Source: Thermoleophilia bacterium (GTDB lineage: Bacteria; Actinomycetota; Thermoleophilia; Miltoncostaeales; Miltoncostaeaceae). From it: DNA of 9,784 nucleotides. Within the stretch, counting starts at the first letter, position 1, and each line of letters opens with the position of its first letter. Shown in pieces: positions 1-6,376 of the stretch. Below the pieces are notes generated by a model, which was not told where the DNA came from, made no database searches, and saw only the letters and a program-made list of their open reading frames with translations. The DNA is taken from positions 1 through 9,784 of the forward strand of contig JAEMRL010000041.1 of the NCBI GenBank assembly GCA_016463385.1, in the 5' to 3' direction. The translations under genes and the position numbers were made by a program.

Positions 1-80
1 CACTGCTTGGGCAGGACGAAGTGGGAGGTGCGGCTCGAGAGACGAAGGGGTGGAGCGCTGGAGCCCGTGCTGGTGGCCAT
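1..80 (-). CDS. 5' end of a divergent gene, product unknown (partial)
   Basis: An open frame starts at an ATG (complement of 78-80) and stays open to the left edge, giving 26 codons. The peptide begins MATSTGSSAPPLRLSSRTSH and continues FVLPKQ. A GGAG Shine-Dalgarno core (complement of 90-93) lies 9 nt upstream of the ATG. About 22 of the 26 codons end in G or C, as expected for coding DNA here. A gene diverging from a LysR-type regulator is a very common arrangement and often the regulator's target. The fragment is too short to assign a family, so I give no function. It could still be a chance open frame. Confidence 0.45.
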   Translation of the reverse strand, partial: MATSTGSSAPPLRLSSRTSHFVLPKQ

Positions 81-120
81 CGAAGAGATCTCCGGGGACG
101 AAGGGCGGGATGGAAGAGGA

Positions 121-151
121 ACCGTAGTGGTCAACTACCCCAAAGGTCCAA
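121..151 (-). promoter_or_regulatory. Candidate promoter for the divergent left-edge gene
   Basis: On the minus strand a TTGGAC -35-like hexamer (complement of 146-151) is followed after 19 bp by TACGGT (complement of 121-126), which fits the TANNNT -10 pattern. It points toward the ATG at 80 and would give a leader of about 35 nt carrying the GGAG site. The spacer is longer than the usual 17-18 bp, so this is tentative. The whole 104-bp gap between the divergent starts (81-184) is where a LysR regulator would be expected to bind, but I see no convincing T-N11-A dyad. Confidence 0.3.
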
Positions 152-172
152 GACCGATTCAGCCCGTATTGA

Positions 173-178
173 TAGTTT
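173..178 (+). promoter_or_regulatory. -10 hexamer for a probably leaderless LysR transcript
   Basis: TAGTTT (TANNNT pattern) ends 6 nt before the ATG at 185, so transcription would begin at or next to the start codon. No good Shine-Dalgarno sequence precedes that ATG. This is the arrangement known for leaderless actinobacterial genes. No clear -35 box is visible. Confidence 0.4.
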
Positions 179-184
179 GAGCCG

Positions 185-1156
185 ATGGATACGACCTTGC
201 AGCGCCTGCGCTATTTCGTCGCGGTCGCCGACGAGCTCAACTTCACCCGGGCCGCGGAGCGCCTGCACGTGTCCCAGCCGTCGTTGAGCGCCCAGGTCCG
301 CGCCCTCGAGAAGGACGTCGGGGTCGATCTGCTGCGCCGCACGACCCGGCGGGTGGAGCTGACCGAGGCGGGCCTCAGCATGCTCGAGGACACCCGGCGG
401 CTTCTCGAGGGCCTCGAGGAGGCCCGCGCGCGCGCCCTCCGCATCGCCGACACCGCCGCCGGCACGATCCGGGTGGCCTACACGGCGAGCGTCGGCTACC
501 AGGCCCTCCCACTGATCCTCGACGAGCTCGAGGCGCTCTCGCCCGAGTTCACGGTGACGGCCAACCGCGCCTGGAGCACCCGCGTGCTCGACCAGCTCCG
601 CTCGGGCGAGGTCGACCTCGGGCTGGTGCGCGAGTTCCGGCCGACGGCCGGCATCAGCGGCGAGATCATCCGGCGCGAGCCGCTCGCGGTGTTCGCCAGC
701 GAGCGCCACGCGCTGGCCTCGCGCTCGCAGGTCGGGATCCGCGACATCGAGGGCCGGACGCTGGTGCTGGTGCCGCACGCCCTCGCCCCCGGTTTCCGCG
801 ACCTGGTGGTGAGCCTCTGCCGCGGGGCCGGCTTCGAGCCGCAGGCCGTCGCCCCCGCCGCGCCGGAGAACCGCGAGCCGCTGCTGGCCCACCTCAGCCG
901 CCATGCCGACCACATGTTCGTCGGGCCGGTGTCGATGGCCAGCGTGTCCTGGAAGGGGGTCGTGACGATCCCGATCGACGACCCCGACGCCACGATGGAG
1001 CTCAGCATGATCTGGAGCACCGGCGCCGGCGCGCCCGGCATCCGCGCCGCGCTCGACGCGGCCCGCGAGGTCTCGGCCCGCGAGGGCTGGCTCGTGCGGA
1101 GGGACCGGCCGGGGAGTGCGGAGGGTCTTGCCGATCCCGCACCCGACAGCGTCTGA
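185..1156 (+). CDS. LysR-type transcriptional regulator
   Basis: The 323-residue protein has the LysR layout and a length close to the usual 290-330. An N-terminal winged helix-turn-helix covers about residues 4-62, including the characteristic stretches LRYFVAVADELNFTRAAERL and VSQPSLSAQVRALE, then LLRRTTRRVELTEAG in the wing. A linker helix follows to about residue 88. A periplasmic-binding-protein-like effector domain begins at GTIRVAYTASVGY and runs to about 300. LysR proteins usually act as tetramers that bind DNA near a divergent promoter and respond to a small-molecule inducer; the inducer cannot be read from the sequence. The gene probably diverges from a gene leaving the left edge. 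Its stop overlaps by one base the earliest ATG of the downstream FMN reductase frame, so co-transcription is likely. Probable targets are the left-edge gene and/or the flavin genes downstream. The Ala/Arg-rich C-terminal tail after about 300 is not conserved family sequence. Confidence 0.93.
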   Translation: MDTTLQRLRYFVAVADELNFTRAAERLHVSQPSLSAQVRALEKDVGVDLLRRTTRRVELTEAGLSMLEDTRRLLEGLEEARARALRIADTAAGTIRVAYTASVGYQALPLILDELEALSPEFTVTANRAWSTRVLDQLRSGEVDLGLVREFRPTAGISGEIIRREPLAVFASERHALASRSQVGIRDIEGRTLVLVPHALAPGFRDLVVSLCRGAGFEPQAVAPAAPENREPLLAHLSRHADHMFVGPVSMASVSWKGVVTIPIDDPDATMELSMIWSTGAGAPGIRAALDAAREVSAREGWLVRRDRPGSAEGLADPAPDSV

Positions 1157-1177
1157 TGGAGCCGTCCAGCGCCCCCC

Positions 1178-1184
1178 GAAGGGA
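1178..1184 (+). promoter_or_regulatory. Ribosome binding site that selects the GTG start of the FMN reductase
   Basis: GAAGGGA lies 7 nt before GTG 1192. The upstream in-frame ATG at 1156 overlaps the LysR stop and has no Shine-Dalgarno sequence before it. Its 12 extra residues (MEPSSAPRRESP) also look unlike the start of a flavodoxin fold. Confidence 0.55.
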
Positions 1185-1191
1185 ATCGCCC

Positions 1192-1902
1192 GTGCCCGAC
1201 CCTGATTTCTCACAGCTGCGCGCGCTGATCGTGAACTGCACGCTGAAGACCTCGCCGCAGCCGTCGAACACCGCCGCCCTCGCCGCGAACGCGGTCGCGA
1301 TCATGCGGGCGCACGGGGTGGTGGTCGACGAGATCCGCGCGGTCGACCACGTCATCCCGCCGGGCGTGGACACCGACATGACCGAGCACGGCGCCGAGCG
1401 CGACGACTGGCCGGCGATCCAGGCCCGGGTGATGGAGGCCGACATCCTGATCGTGGCCACGCCGATCTGGCTGGGCGAGAAGAGCAGCGTCTGCACGCGG
1501 GTGATCGAGCGGCTCTACGGCTACTCGGGCCAGCTCAACGCGAAGGGTCAGTGGGCCTACTACGGCCGCGTCGGCGGCGTGGTGGTGACCGGCAACGAGG
1601 ACGGCATCAAGCACGTGGCGATGAACGTCCTCTACTCGCTGCAGCACCTGGGCTACGTGATCCCCCCTCAGGCCGACTGCGGCTGGATCGGTGAGGCGGG
1701 ACCCGGGCCGAGCTACGCCGACCCGGGCAGCGGCGGCCCCGACAACGAGTTCACCCGCCGCAACACCACCTTCATGACGTGGAACCTGATGCACCTGGCC
1801 GCGATGCTGAAGGCCGCGGGCGGCATCCCGGCGCACGGCAACCAGGTCAGCGCCTGGAACGCCGGGACGCGCTTCGACCATCCCAACCCCGAGTACCGCT
1901 GA
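1192..1902 (+). CDS. Flavodoxin-family / NADPH-dependent FMN reductase
   Basis: With a GTG start at 1192 the protein has 236 residues; with the ATG at 1156 it would have 248. It shows the flavodoxin-like fold of the NADPH-dependent FMN reductase/WrbA group. The first strand and phosphate-binding loop are LRALIVNCTLKTSPQPSNT (about residues 9-27). The second flavin loop is ADILIVATPIWLGEKSS (about 83-99). A third segment, VVVTGNEDGIKHVAMNVLYS (about 130-149), precedes a GYVIPPQADCGW stretch typical of the group. Such enzymes are cytosolic, bind FMN and use NAD(P)H to reduce flavins or quinones. The gene sits between a LysR regulator and an LLM-class flavin oxidoreductase 35 bp downstream. I infer that it supplies reduced FMN to that oxygenase. 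A stand-alone quinone or azo-type reductase is the alternative. Confidence 0.85.
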   Translation: MPDPDFSQLRALIVNCTLKTSPQPSNTAALAANAVAIMRAHGVVVDEIRAVDHVIPPGVDTDMTEHGAERDDWPAIQARVMEADILIVATPIWLGEKSSVCTRVIERLYGYSGQLNAKGQWAYYGRVGGVVVTGNEDGIKHVAMNVLYSLQHLGYVIPPQADCGWIGEAGPGPSYADPGSGGPDNEFTRRNTTFMTWNLMHLAAMLKAAGGIPAHGNQVSAWNAGTRFDHPNPEYR

Positions 1903-1925
1903 GGGCACACGGCGCCTCCCGCTCC

Positions 1926-1931
1926 TACGAT
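1926..1931 (+). promoter_or_regulatory. -10 hexamer for a probably leaderless LLM oxidoreductase transcript
   Basis: TACGAT matches the actinobacterial TANNNT -10 pattern and ends exactly 6 nt before GTG 1938. This would put the transcription start at the GTG. The only Shine-Dalgarno-like sequence, GAGGG, is 1 nt from the GTG, which is too close to work normally. No good -35 box is visible, so read-through from the upstream gene is also possible. Confidence 0.45.
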
Positions 1932-1937
1932 GAGGGT

Positions 1938-3011
1938 GTGAGCGAACCCGCATCCATCCGGCTCGGCGTGCTCGACCAGTCGCCGGTCGCCGAGGGAACC
2001 TCGGGCGCCGAGGCCCTGCGCAACACGATCGGACTCGCCCGGCGGGCCGAGGAGCTCGGCTACGGGCGCTACTGGGTGGCCGAGCACCACGGCGGGCCGC
2101 TTCTGGCGGGGGCGAGCCCCGAAGCGCTGATCGGCCCGATCGCCTCGGCCACCTCGACGATGCGGGTGGGAAGCGGCGGCGTGATGCTGCCGCACTACTC
2201 CCCGCTGAAGGTGGCCGAGAGCTTCAGCGTGCTGGCCGGCCTCTTCCCGGGGCGGATCGACCTCGGCATCGGCCGGGCGGCGGGCACCGACCCGACCACC
2301 ACCTACGCCCTGCAGCGCAACCGCCAGGCGGGCGCGCTCGACGACTTCCCCGAGCAGCTCGCCGAGCTGATGGCCTACCTGCGCGACGAGATCCCCGACG
2401 ACCACCCCTTCCGGCGCCTCACCGCCCTGCCGGGCCTGCCCGAGTACCCCGAGCTCTGGCTGCTCGGCTCGTCGGCGCAGAGCGGCATCTGGGCGGCCGA
2501 ACTGGGCGTGCCGTACGCGTTCGCGGACTTCATCAACCCCCAGGGCGCGTCGGTGGCCGCGCGCTACCGGGAGGACTACACGCCCTCGCGGGAGCACCCC
2601 GAGCCGCGGCAGATCGCCGCCGTCTCGGCGATCTGCGCCGACACCGACGAGGAGGCCGAGCGACTGGCCGCGAGCGTCACGATGGCCATGCGCCTGCTGC
2701 GCCGCGGCCACCTGATCCCGCTTCCGCCGGTGGAGACCGCGCTGGCCTGGATCGCTGACGAGGACGCACGGCGGCGCGCCCAGGACGATCCGGGCCGGCC
2801 GCGCCGGAGCGCGCGGCGGATGGTCGTGGGCTCGCCCGCGACCGTGCGGGCCGGGCTCGAGGAGGTGGCCGCCGAGTACGGGGCGCAGGAGCTGCTGGTG
2901 GTCACGATCACCTACGACCACGCGGCCCGGGTGCGCAGCTACGAGCTGATCGCCGAGGAGTTCGGCCTGGGGCGCGCGGCCGCGGCCGGCGCGGCGGTCG
3001 GCGCCGCCTAG
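1938..3011 (+). CDS. LLM-class flavin-dependent oxidoreductase (bacterial luciferase-like)
   Basis: The 357-residue protein starts IRLGVLDQSPVAEGTSG and continues with ARRAEELGYGRYWVAEHHGG, both diagnostic of the luciferase-like monooxygenase (LLM) 'group 1'/MsnO8-type subfamily. Further family segments are MRVGSGGVMLPHYSPLKVAE (about 75-94), LAGLFPGRIDLGIGRAAGTD (about 99-118), LWLLGSSAQSG near the middle, and a C-terminal VVGSPATVRAGLEEVAAEYG. The fold is a TIM barrel that uses FMNH2 (or F420H2 in some relatives) and O2 to oxidise an organic substrate, which is not identifiable here. GTG 1938 is chosen because the family's conserved N-terminus begins at once; the frame extends to 1779 but that extension overlaps the FMN reductase and reads as non-homologous Arg-rich sequence. 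The preceding FMN reductase gene supports a two-component monooxygenase. The gene converges on the TRAP permease with 10 bp between stops. Confidence 0.9.
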   Translation: MSEPASIRLGVLDQSPVAEGTSGAEALRNTIGLARRAEELGYGRYWVAEHHGGPLLAGASPEALIGPIASATSTMRVGSGGVMLPHYSPLKVAESFSVLAGLFPGRIDLGIGRAAGTDPTTTYALQRNRQAGALDDFPEQLAELMAYLRDEIPDDHPFRRLTALPGLPEYPELWLLGSSAQSGIWAAELGVPYAFADFINPQGASVAARYREDYTPSREHPEPRQIAAVSAICADTDEEAERLAASVTMAMRLLRRGHLIPLPPVETALAWIADEDARRRAQDDPGRPRRSARRMVVGSPATVRAGLEEVAAEYGAQELLVVTITYDHAARVRSYELIAEEFGLGRAAAAGAAVGAA

Positions 3012-3021
3012 TCCCCGCGGG

Positions 3022-5004
3022 TCAGAGGACCCAGTCGGCGAGCCAGGTGATGGCGCCCGCCGGCAGCATCGCCACCAGGATGAGCATCACCAGGCTGATG
3101 CCGAGCCACGGCAACAGGGTCAGCGAGAGCCTCTCGAACTTCACCTTCGAGATGCTCGCCACCAGGAAGAGCACCAGGCCGACGGGCGGGTGGATCAGCC
3201 CGAGCACGAGGCTCATCACCACGACCACCGCGAAGTGCACCGGGTCGATTCCGTAGACGCCGACCGCGACGGGGGCGAGGAACGGCGCCAGGATCAGCAG
3301 CGCGGGCAGCGGCTCGACGAACATCCCGACGGCCAGCAGGATCGCGATCACGATCAGCATGAAGACGTGCGGGTTGCTGGTGAGGCCGGTGATCCACTCC
3401 TGCAGGTCCTGCCCGAAGCCGTCCAGGAAGAGCAGCTTGGCGAGGATCGCCGAGTCGCCGAGCAGCAGCATCACGATGCCGGTCTCGGTGGCCGCCAGAA
3501 CGATCGCCCGCGCGAACGCGCGCGCGGTGAGCGAGCGATAGGCCAAGCCGAGGATGAGCGTCACCACCACCGCGATGCCGGCCGACTCGGTGGGCGTGAA
3601 CAGCCCGCTGAGGATGCCGCCCAGGATGATCACGGGGATCAGCAGCACCGGCAGCCCCGCGGCCATCGACTTCGAGACCTCGCCCCAGCCCATGAACGGG
3701 TGCGGCGAGGCCATGCCGTTGCGGCGGACGACGATCGTGACCACCGCCGCCTGGAGGATCAGGAGTCCGAAGACCATCACGATGCCGGTGACGAGCATCC
3801 GGTCGATCGCGGCGGCGCCGATGCCCGACACGATGAAGCCGTAGGCGATGTACATCACCGAGATCGGCCCCACCGGTCCCTTGATCGACGCACCGGCGAC
3901 CACCGCGGCGGCCACGTCGCGGCGGTAGCCCTCCTTCTCCATCGCGGGAACGAGAAGCGGCGTCATGACGGCCGCGTCGGCCTGGGCCGATCCCGAGATG
4001 CCCGACAGGAGGGCCGACACCAGCTGGCAGACGTAGGCCATGCCGCCGCGGAAGTGGCCGACGAGCGACGCGGCGACGCGGATCAGGCGCTGCGAGAGCC
4101 CGGTGGCGTTCATCACCTCGGCCACCACCAGGAACTCGAAGATCACCAGCAGCTCGCCGCCGGTCGAGAGCCCCATCGAGGTCTGGGTGGTGCGGAACGG
4201 GAACAGCGGATCGCCCGAGCCGAACGGGAAGAAGACCAGGCCGAGGATGCCGGCGGCGCCGAGGATCCCGACGAACGAGAGCATGAAGACGACCGGCATG
4301 CCCGCGAGCGTGAGCGAGACGAACAGGATGCCGAGGGGGATCAGAGGCGTGACCCCGGCCTGCAGCAGCACGTAGCTGATCGCCCAGAGGGCGACGGCGA
4401 GCGCCAGGCCGCCGATGATGCCGACCGCCAGGGTGCGGCGCGCCTCCGGGCCCCCCTTCACCACGCGCTGGCCGCTCTCGACCACCGCGTGCGCGTAGTG
4501 GATCGTGATGAAGAAGTAGCCCACCGTCATCGAGGCGATGGGGATCCACATGGGCCAGCGGAGTGCGCTGCTCACCGAATCGACCGCCGCGGGCGACATC
4601 AGGTACTCGGTTGAGCGCCAGCAGGCGTAGACGAGGAGGATGCCGAGGGCGCCGCTCGAGAGGCCGTGGACGGCGGCGCGCCACCACCAGGGCCCGCGCT
4701 CGGAGACCAGCGTGATCACCGTGACCGCGCCACGGCGCACGGCCAGCGACACGCCCATCCAGATGATCCAGAGGAACATGAAGCGCGCGAATTCCTCGGC
4801 GCCGTAGATCGACTCTCCGGTGATCTCCCGGCGCAGGATGTTGGCGACGACGGCGACGACGATCGCAACGCCGGCGAGGATCGCCGCCACCGTGGCGGCG
4901 CCCGCGGCGGCGGCCGACAGCGCCCCGGTGATCCTGCCGACGCCCTCGGGCGGCGGCTTCTCGAGCCCTGCGACCTCGGCGACGCCCGGCTCGCCGGCGC
5001 TCAC
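3022..5004 (-). CDS. dctQM: TRAP transporter permease, fused DctQ-DctM
   Basis: This 660-residue inner-membrane protein joins both TRAP permease subunits. Residues about 30-180 form the small DctQ part with four membrane segments, including EEFARFMFLWIIWMGVSLAV. From about 220 the large DctM part begins (LGILFVSLTLAGMPVVFML). It carries SGISGSAQADAAVMTPLLVP (about 334-353), followed by MEKEGYRRDVAAAVVAGASI, GLFTPTESAGIAVVV, MFVEPLPALLILAPFLAPV and LIHPPVGLVLFLVASI. The usual PIIPPS-type motif reads GPVGPIS here. TRAP transporters are secondary, usually Na+-coupled, importers that take substrate from an extracytoplasmic binding protein, encoded here just upstream (dctP). The start is GTG; no other usable start lies between it and the in-frame stop at 5032-5034, and the Shine-Dalgarno sequence is poor. 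Together with the palindromes upstream, this suggests lower expression than dctP. The substrate is probably an organic acid, as for most of the family, but is not readable from sequence. Confidence 0.93.
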   Translation of the reverse strand: MSAGEPGVAEVAGLEKPPPEGVGRITGALSAAAAGAATVAAILAGVAIVVAVVANILRREITGESIYGAEEFARFMFLWIIWMGVSLAVRRGAVTVITLVSERGPWWWRAAVHGLSSGALGILLVYACWRSTEYLMSPAAVDSVSSALRWPMWIPIASMTVGYFFITIHYAHAVVESGQRVVKGGPEARRTLAVGIIGGLALAVALWAISYVLLQAGVTPLIPLGILFVSLTLAGMPVVFMLSFVGILGAAGILGLVFFPFGSGDPLFPFRTTQTSMGLSTGGELLVIFEFLVVAEVMNATGLSQRLIRVAASLVGHFRGGMAYVCQLVSALLSGISGSAQADAAVMTPLLVPAMEKEGYRRDVAAAVVAGASIKGPVGPISVMYIAYGFIVSGIGAAAIDRMLVTGIVMVFGLLILQAAVVTIVVRRNGMASPHPFMGWGEVSKSMAAGLPVLLIPVIILGGILSGLFTPTESAGIAVVVTLILGLAYRSLTARAFARAIVLAATETGIVMLLLGDSAILAKLLFLDGFGQDLQEWITGLTSNPHVFMLIVIAILLAVGMFVEPLPALLILAPFLAPVAVGVYGIDPVHFAVVVVMSLVLGLIHPPVGLVLFLVASISKVKFERLSLTLLPWLGISLVMLILVAMLPAGAITWLADWVL

Positions 5005-5036
5005 CTCGCGCGCCGCCCCGCGGCTACGCGATCAGA

Positions 5037-5054
5037 CGGGCCCCCGGGGGCCCG
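5037..5054 (-). promoter_or_regulatory. 18-bp perfect palindrome in the dctP-dctQM spacer
   Basis: CGGGCCCCCGGGGGCCCG is self-complementary over all 18 bases and lies 33 bp upstream of the permease start. In the transcript it could form a very stable hairpin. It may reduce read-through or translation initiation of the permease, or protect the upstream mRNA end. Protein binding is the alternative. Confidence 0.45.
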
Positions 5055-5098
5055 GCATCTCCCGGTGGAGGAGGACACGGCGGTCACCGTATCCGACG

Positions 5099-5126
5099 GG
5101 CCCCGCGGGAGATCTCCCGCGGGGCC
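5099..5126 (-). terminator. 28-bp perfect palindrome after dctP (terminator or attenuator)
   Basis: Every base from 5099 to 5126 pairs with its mirror position, centred on the AGATCT at 5110-5115. In RNA this gives a stem of 12 G/C-rich pairs with a GATC loop. It lies 22 bp after the dctP stop in the direction of transcription. There is no T-tract, as is common for actinobacterial terminators. Because dctQM follows with no obvious promoter of its own, partial termination or 3'-end protection would yield more binding protein than permease. Confidence 0.6.
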
Positions 5127-5137
5127 GCCGGAACGAT

Positions 5138-5148
5138 GCACCGGGTGC
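5138..5148 (-). repeat. Small 11-bp inverted repeat at the dctP stop
   Basis: GCACC-G-GGTGC adjoins the dctP stop codon (complement of 5149-5151). The one-base loop cannot close as drawn, so any RNA hairpin would be shorter. It may simply be sequence next to the larger palindrome. Confidence 0.25.
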
Positions 5149-6252
5149 TTACTCCGCGCACCCGTCGGGGTAGGGGGCGGGGGCCGGCGGGGCCGGCGTC
5201 TCCGCCTTGATCTCCTCGATGGCGGTCACGAACCCACCGGTCTCCTCGTTGGCCGTGTACTTCTCGTACACGGAGTCGACCGCGGTCCGCAGCGCCTTCT
5301 GGTTGGCCGGCGTGGCGGTGCCGAACTTCAGGCCGGCGGCGCAGAGATCGGCCACCAGCGTGCTCGACGGGTCGGTGAGGATCGAGATCGACTCATCGTC
5401 GATCTCGGCCGCGGCGGCGGTCAGCCAGCCCTGCTCCTCCTCCGAGAGGGAGTTCCACTTCTCGGTGTTCATGCCGAGAACCGTCGGGAAGGGCCACAGG
5501 TTGACGTTGCCGGTGATGCACTTGGTGACCTCGTAGAACTTCTGCGTGAACACCAGGCCGAGGTTCGCCTCCATCGCGTCCACCGTGCCCTGCTTGAGGG
5601 CGAGGTAGACGTCGGCGAGCGGCAGCGGCGTCGGGTTCGCGCCGAGGGCCGAGAGGCCGTCGACGAGCACCGGCGACTCCACCGAGCGGATCTTGACGCC
5701 CTTGAAGTCGGCCGGGGCCTTCAGGCAGGCGCCGTTCACGAGCGGCTTGCGCAGACCACCCTCGTGGATGGCGAGGCCGGTGATGCCGAGCTTCTCCGTG
5801 CCCTTGAGCATGTCTGCCGCGATCGGGCTGTTGAGAACGGCCGACTCGACCGCGTAGCTGGTGATCAGGAAGGGCAGCTGGAGCGCCTCGAACGAGGTGA
5901 CGTCCTTGCCGTCCCAGACCGCCGACGAGATCGAGCCGCCGTCGACCGTGCCACCGGACACGTCGTCGAGCAGCGTGAGGTCGTTGCCGCCGCCGTAGGT
6001 CGGCAGCAGGTTGATCGCGAGCTTGCCGCCGGAGTCGGCGGCCACCTTGTCGGCGAACGCCTGCAGCGCGAGCCCGTACGGGTGCTGCGCCGTCGTGACG
6101 TAGCCGATGTTCAGGGTCGTCTCCGCGGAGCCTCCCGCGGTGTCGCCCGATGCCGCGTCGTCATCGTCGTCGCCGCACGCGGCGAGTCCGAGAGCGAGCC
6201 CGAGAACCGCGACGCCGGCGAGCGCGCGGACGGCCCATGGACGCAACTTCAT
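5149..6252 (-). CDS. dctP: TRAP transporter substrate-binding lipoprotein (DctP family)
   Basis: The 367-residue protein begins MKLRPWAVRALAGVAVLGLA and has a lipobox L-A-A-C with the lipid-modified cysteine at residue 26. An unusual run of five aspartates at 28-32 and a Gly/Ser/Ala linker lead into the mature domain, which should be anchored on the outer face of the membrane. DctP features are the KIRSVESP segment with Arg189, the residue that in this family usually pairs with the substrate carboxylate, and GANPTPLPLADVYLALKQG followed by TVDAMEAN (about 204-230). A later segment includes WNSLSEEEQGWLTAAAAE. Length is near the family norm of about 330-370. ATG 6252 is preferred over GTG 6261 because AAGGGGG (complement of 6261-6267) is 8 nt before the ATG but abuts the GTG. 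A promoter lies upstream and the permease partner 144 bp downstream. The ligand is probably a carboxylate, but its identity is unknown. Confidence 0.93.
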   Translation of the reverse strand: MKLRPWAVRALAGVAVLGLALGLAACGDDDDDAASGDTAGGSAETTLNIGYVTTAQHPYGLALQAFADKVAADSGGKLAINLLPTYGGGNDLTLLDDVSGGTVDGGSISSAVWDGKDVTSFEALQLPFLITSYAVESAVLNSPIAADMLKGTEKLGITGLAIHEGGLRKPLVNGACLKAPADFKGVKIRSVESPVLVDGLSALGANPTPLPLADVYLALKQGTVDAMEANLGLVFTQKFYEVTKCITGNVNLWPFPTVLGMNTEKWNSLSEEEQGWLTAAAAEIDDESISILTDPSSTLVADLCAAGLKFGTATPANQKALRTAVDSVYEKYTANEETGGFVTAIEEIKAETPAPPAPAPYPDGCAE

Positions 6253-6260
6253 TGCCCCCA

Positions 6261-6267
6261 CCCCCTT
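6261..6267 (-). promoter_or_regulatory. dctP ribosome binding site
   Basis: AAGGGGG on the minus strand sits 8 nt before ATG 6252. It overlaps the alternative GTG start at 6261 and so argues for the ATG. Confidence 0.6.
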
Positions 6268-6288
6268 GTTCCGAGAGAGATAGCGCGG

Positions 6289-6305
6289 GCGACGCGGTGC
6301 GTCGC
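6289..6305 (-). promoter_or_regulatory. Inverted repeat in the dctP leader
   Basis: Perfect 7-bp arms (GCGACGC and GCGTCGC) flank a 3-base loop. The repeat would fall about 8-24 nt after the transcription start predicted from the -10 box at 6320-6325. It could be a 5' stabilising hairpin, an operator for an unlinked repressor, or part of a leader control element. Confidence 0.4.
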
Positions 6306-6319
6306 GGGTCCGCGGGGCG

Positions 6320-6349
6320 AAGTTAGTTGCGCTGAAGTTTTCGTGTCAA
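6320..6349 (-). promoter_or_regulatory. dctP promoter (-35 TTGACA, -10 TAACTT)
   Basis: On the minus strand TTGACA (complement of 6344-6349), a consensus -35 box, is followed after 18 bp by TAACTT (complement of 6320-6325), which fits TANNNT. A start near 6313 would give a leader of about 60 nt with the hairpin at 6289-6305 and the ribosome binding site at 6261-6267. The region is locally A/T-richer than its surroundings. The -35 box is overlapped by GTGT-N6-ACAC at 6343-6356, a possible operator. Confidence 0.6.
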
Positions 6350-6376
6350 TGAACACATGCCCATGAGGGCCCTACC

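Noticed and set aside
131..1213. Long minus-strand frame opposite the LysR gene
   Set aside because: The product is low-complexity Arg/Ala/Gly/His/Asp-rich, as expected opposite GC-rich coding DNA, and the plus-strand protein is a clear family match.
1779..1937. N-terminal extension of the LLM protein to an ATG at 1779
   Set aside because: It overlaps the FMN reductase coding region, reads as Arg-rich non-homologous sequence, and the family N-terminus begins at 1938.
1713..2921. 402-residue minus-strand frame opposite the LLM gene
   Set aside because: Compositionally biased shadow with no recognisable domain; the opposite strand encodes a complete LLM protein.
3190..4614. 474-residue plus-strand frame opposite the TRAP permease
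   Set aside because: His/Asp/Glu/Arg-rich complement of hydrophobic membrane-protein codons, a known artefact.
3008..4687. 559-residue frame on the same strand as the TRAP permease in another frame
   Set aside because: Arg/Gly/His-rich shadow; the overlapping frame has full DctQ-DctM motifs and hydrophobic segments.
4666..6366. 566-residue plus-strand frame across dctQM start, spacer and dctP
   Set aside because: It runs through a palindromic intergenic region and two confirmed minus-strand genes and shows no domain.
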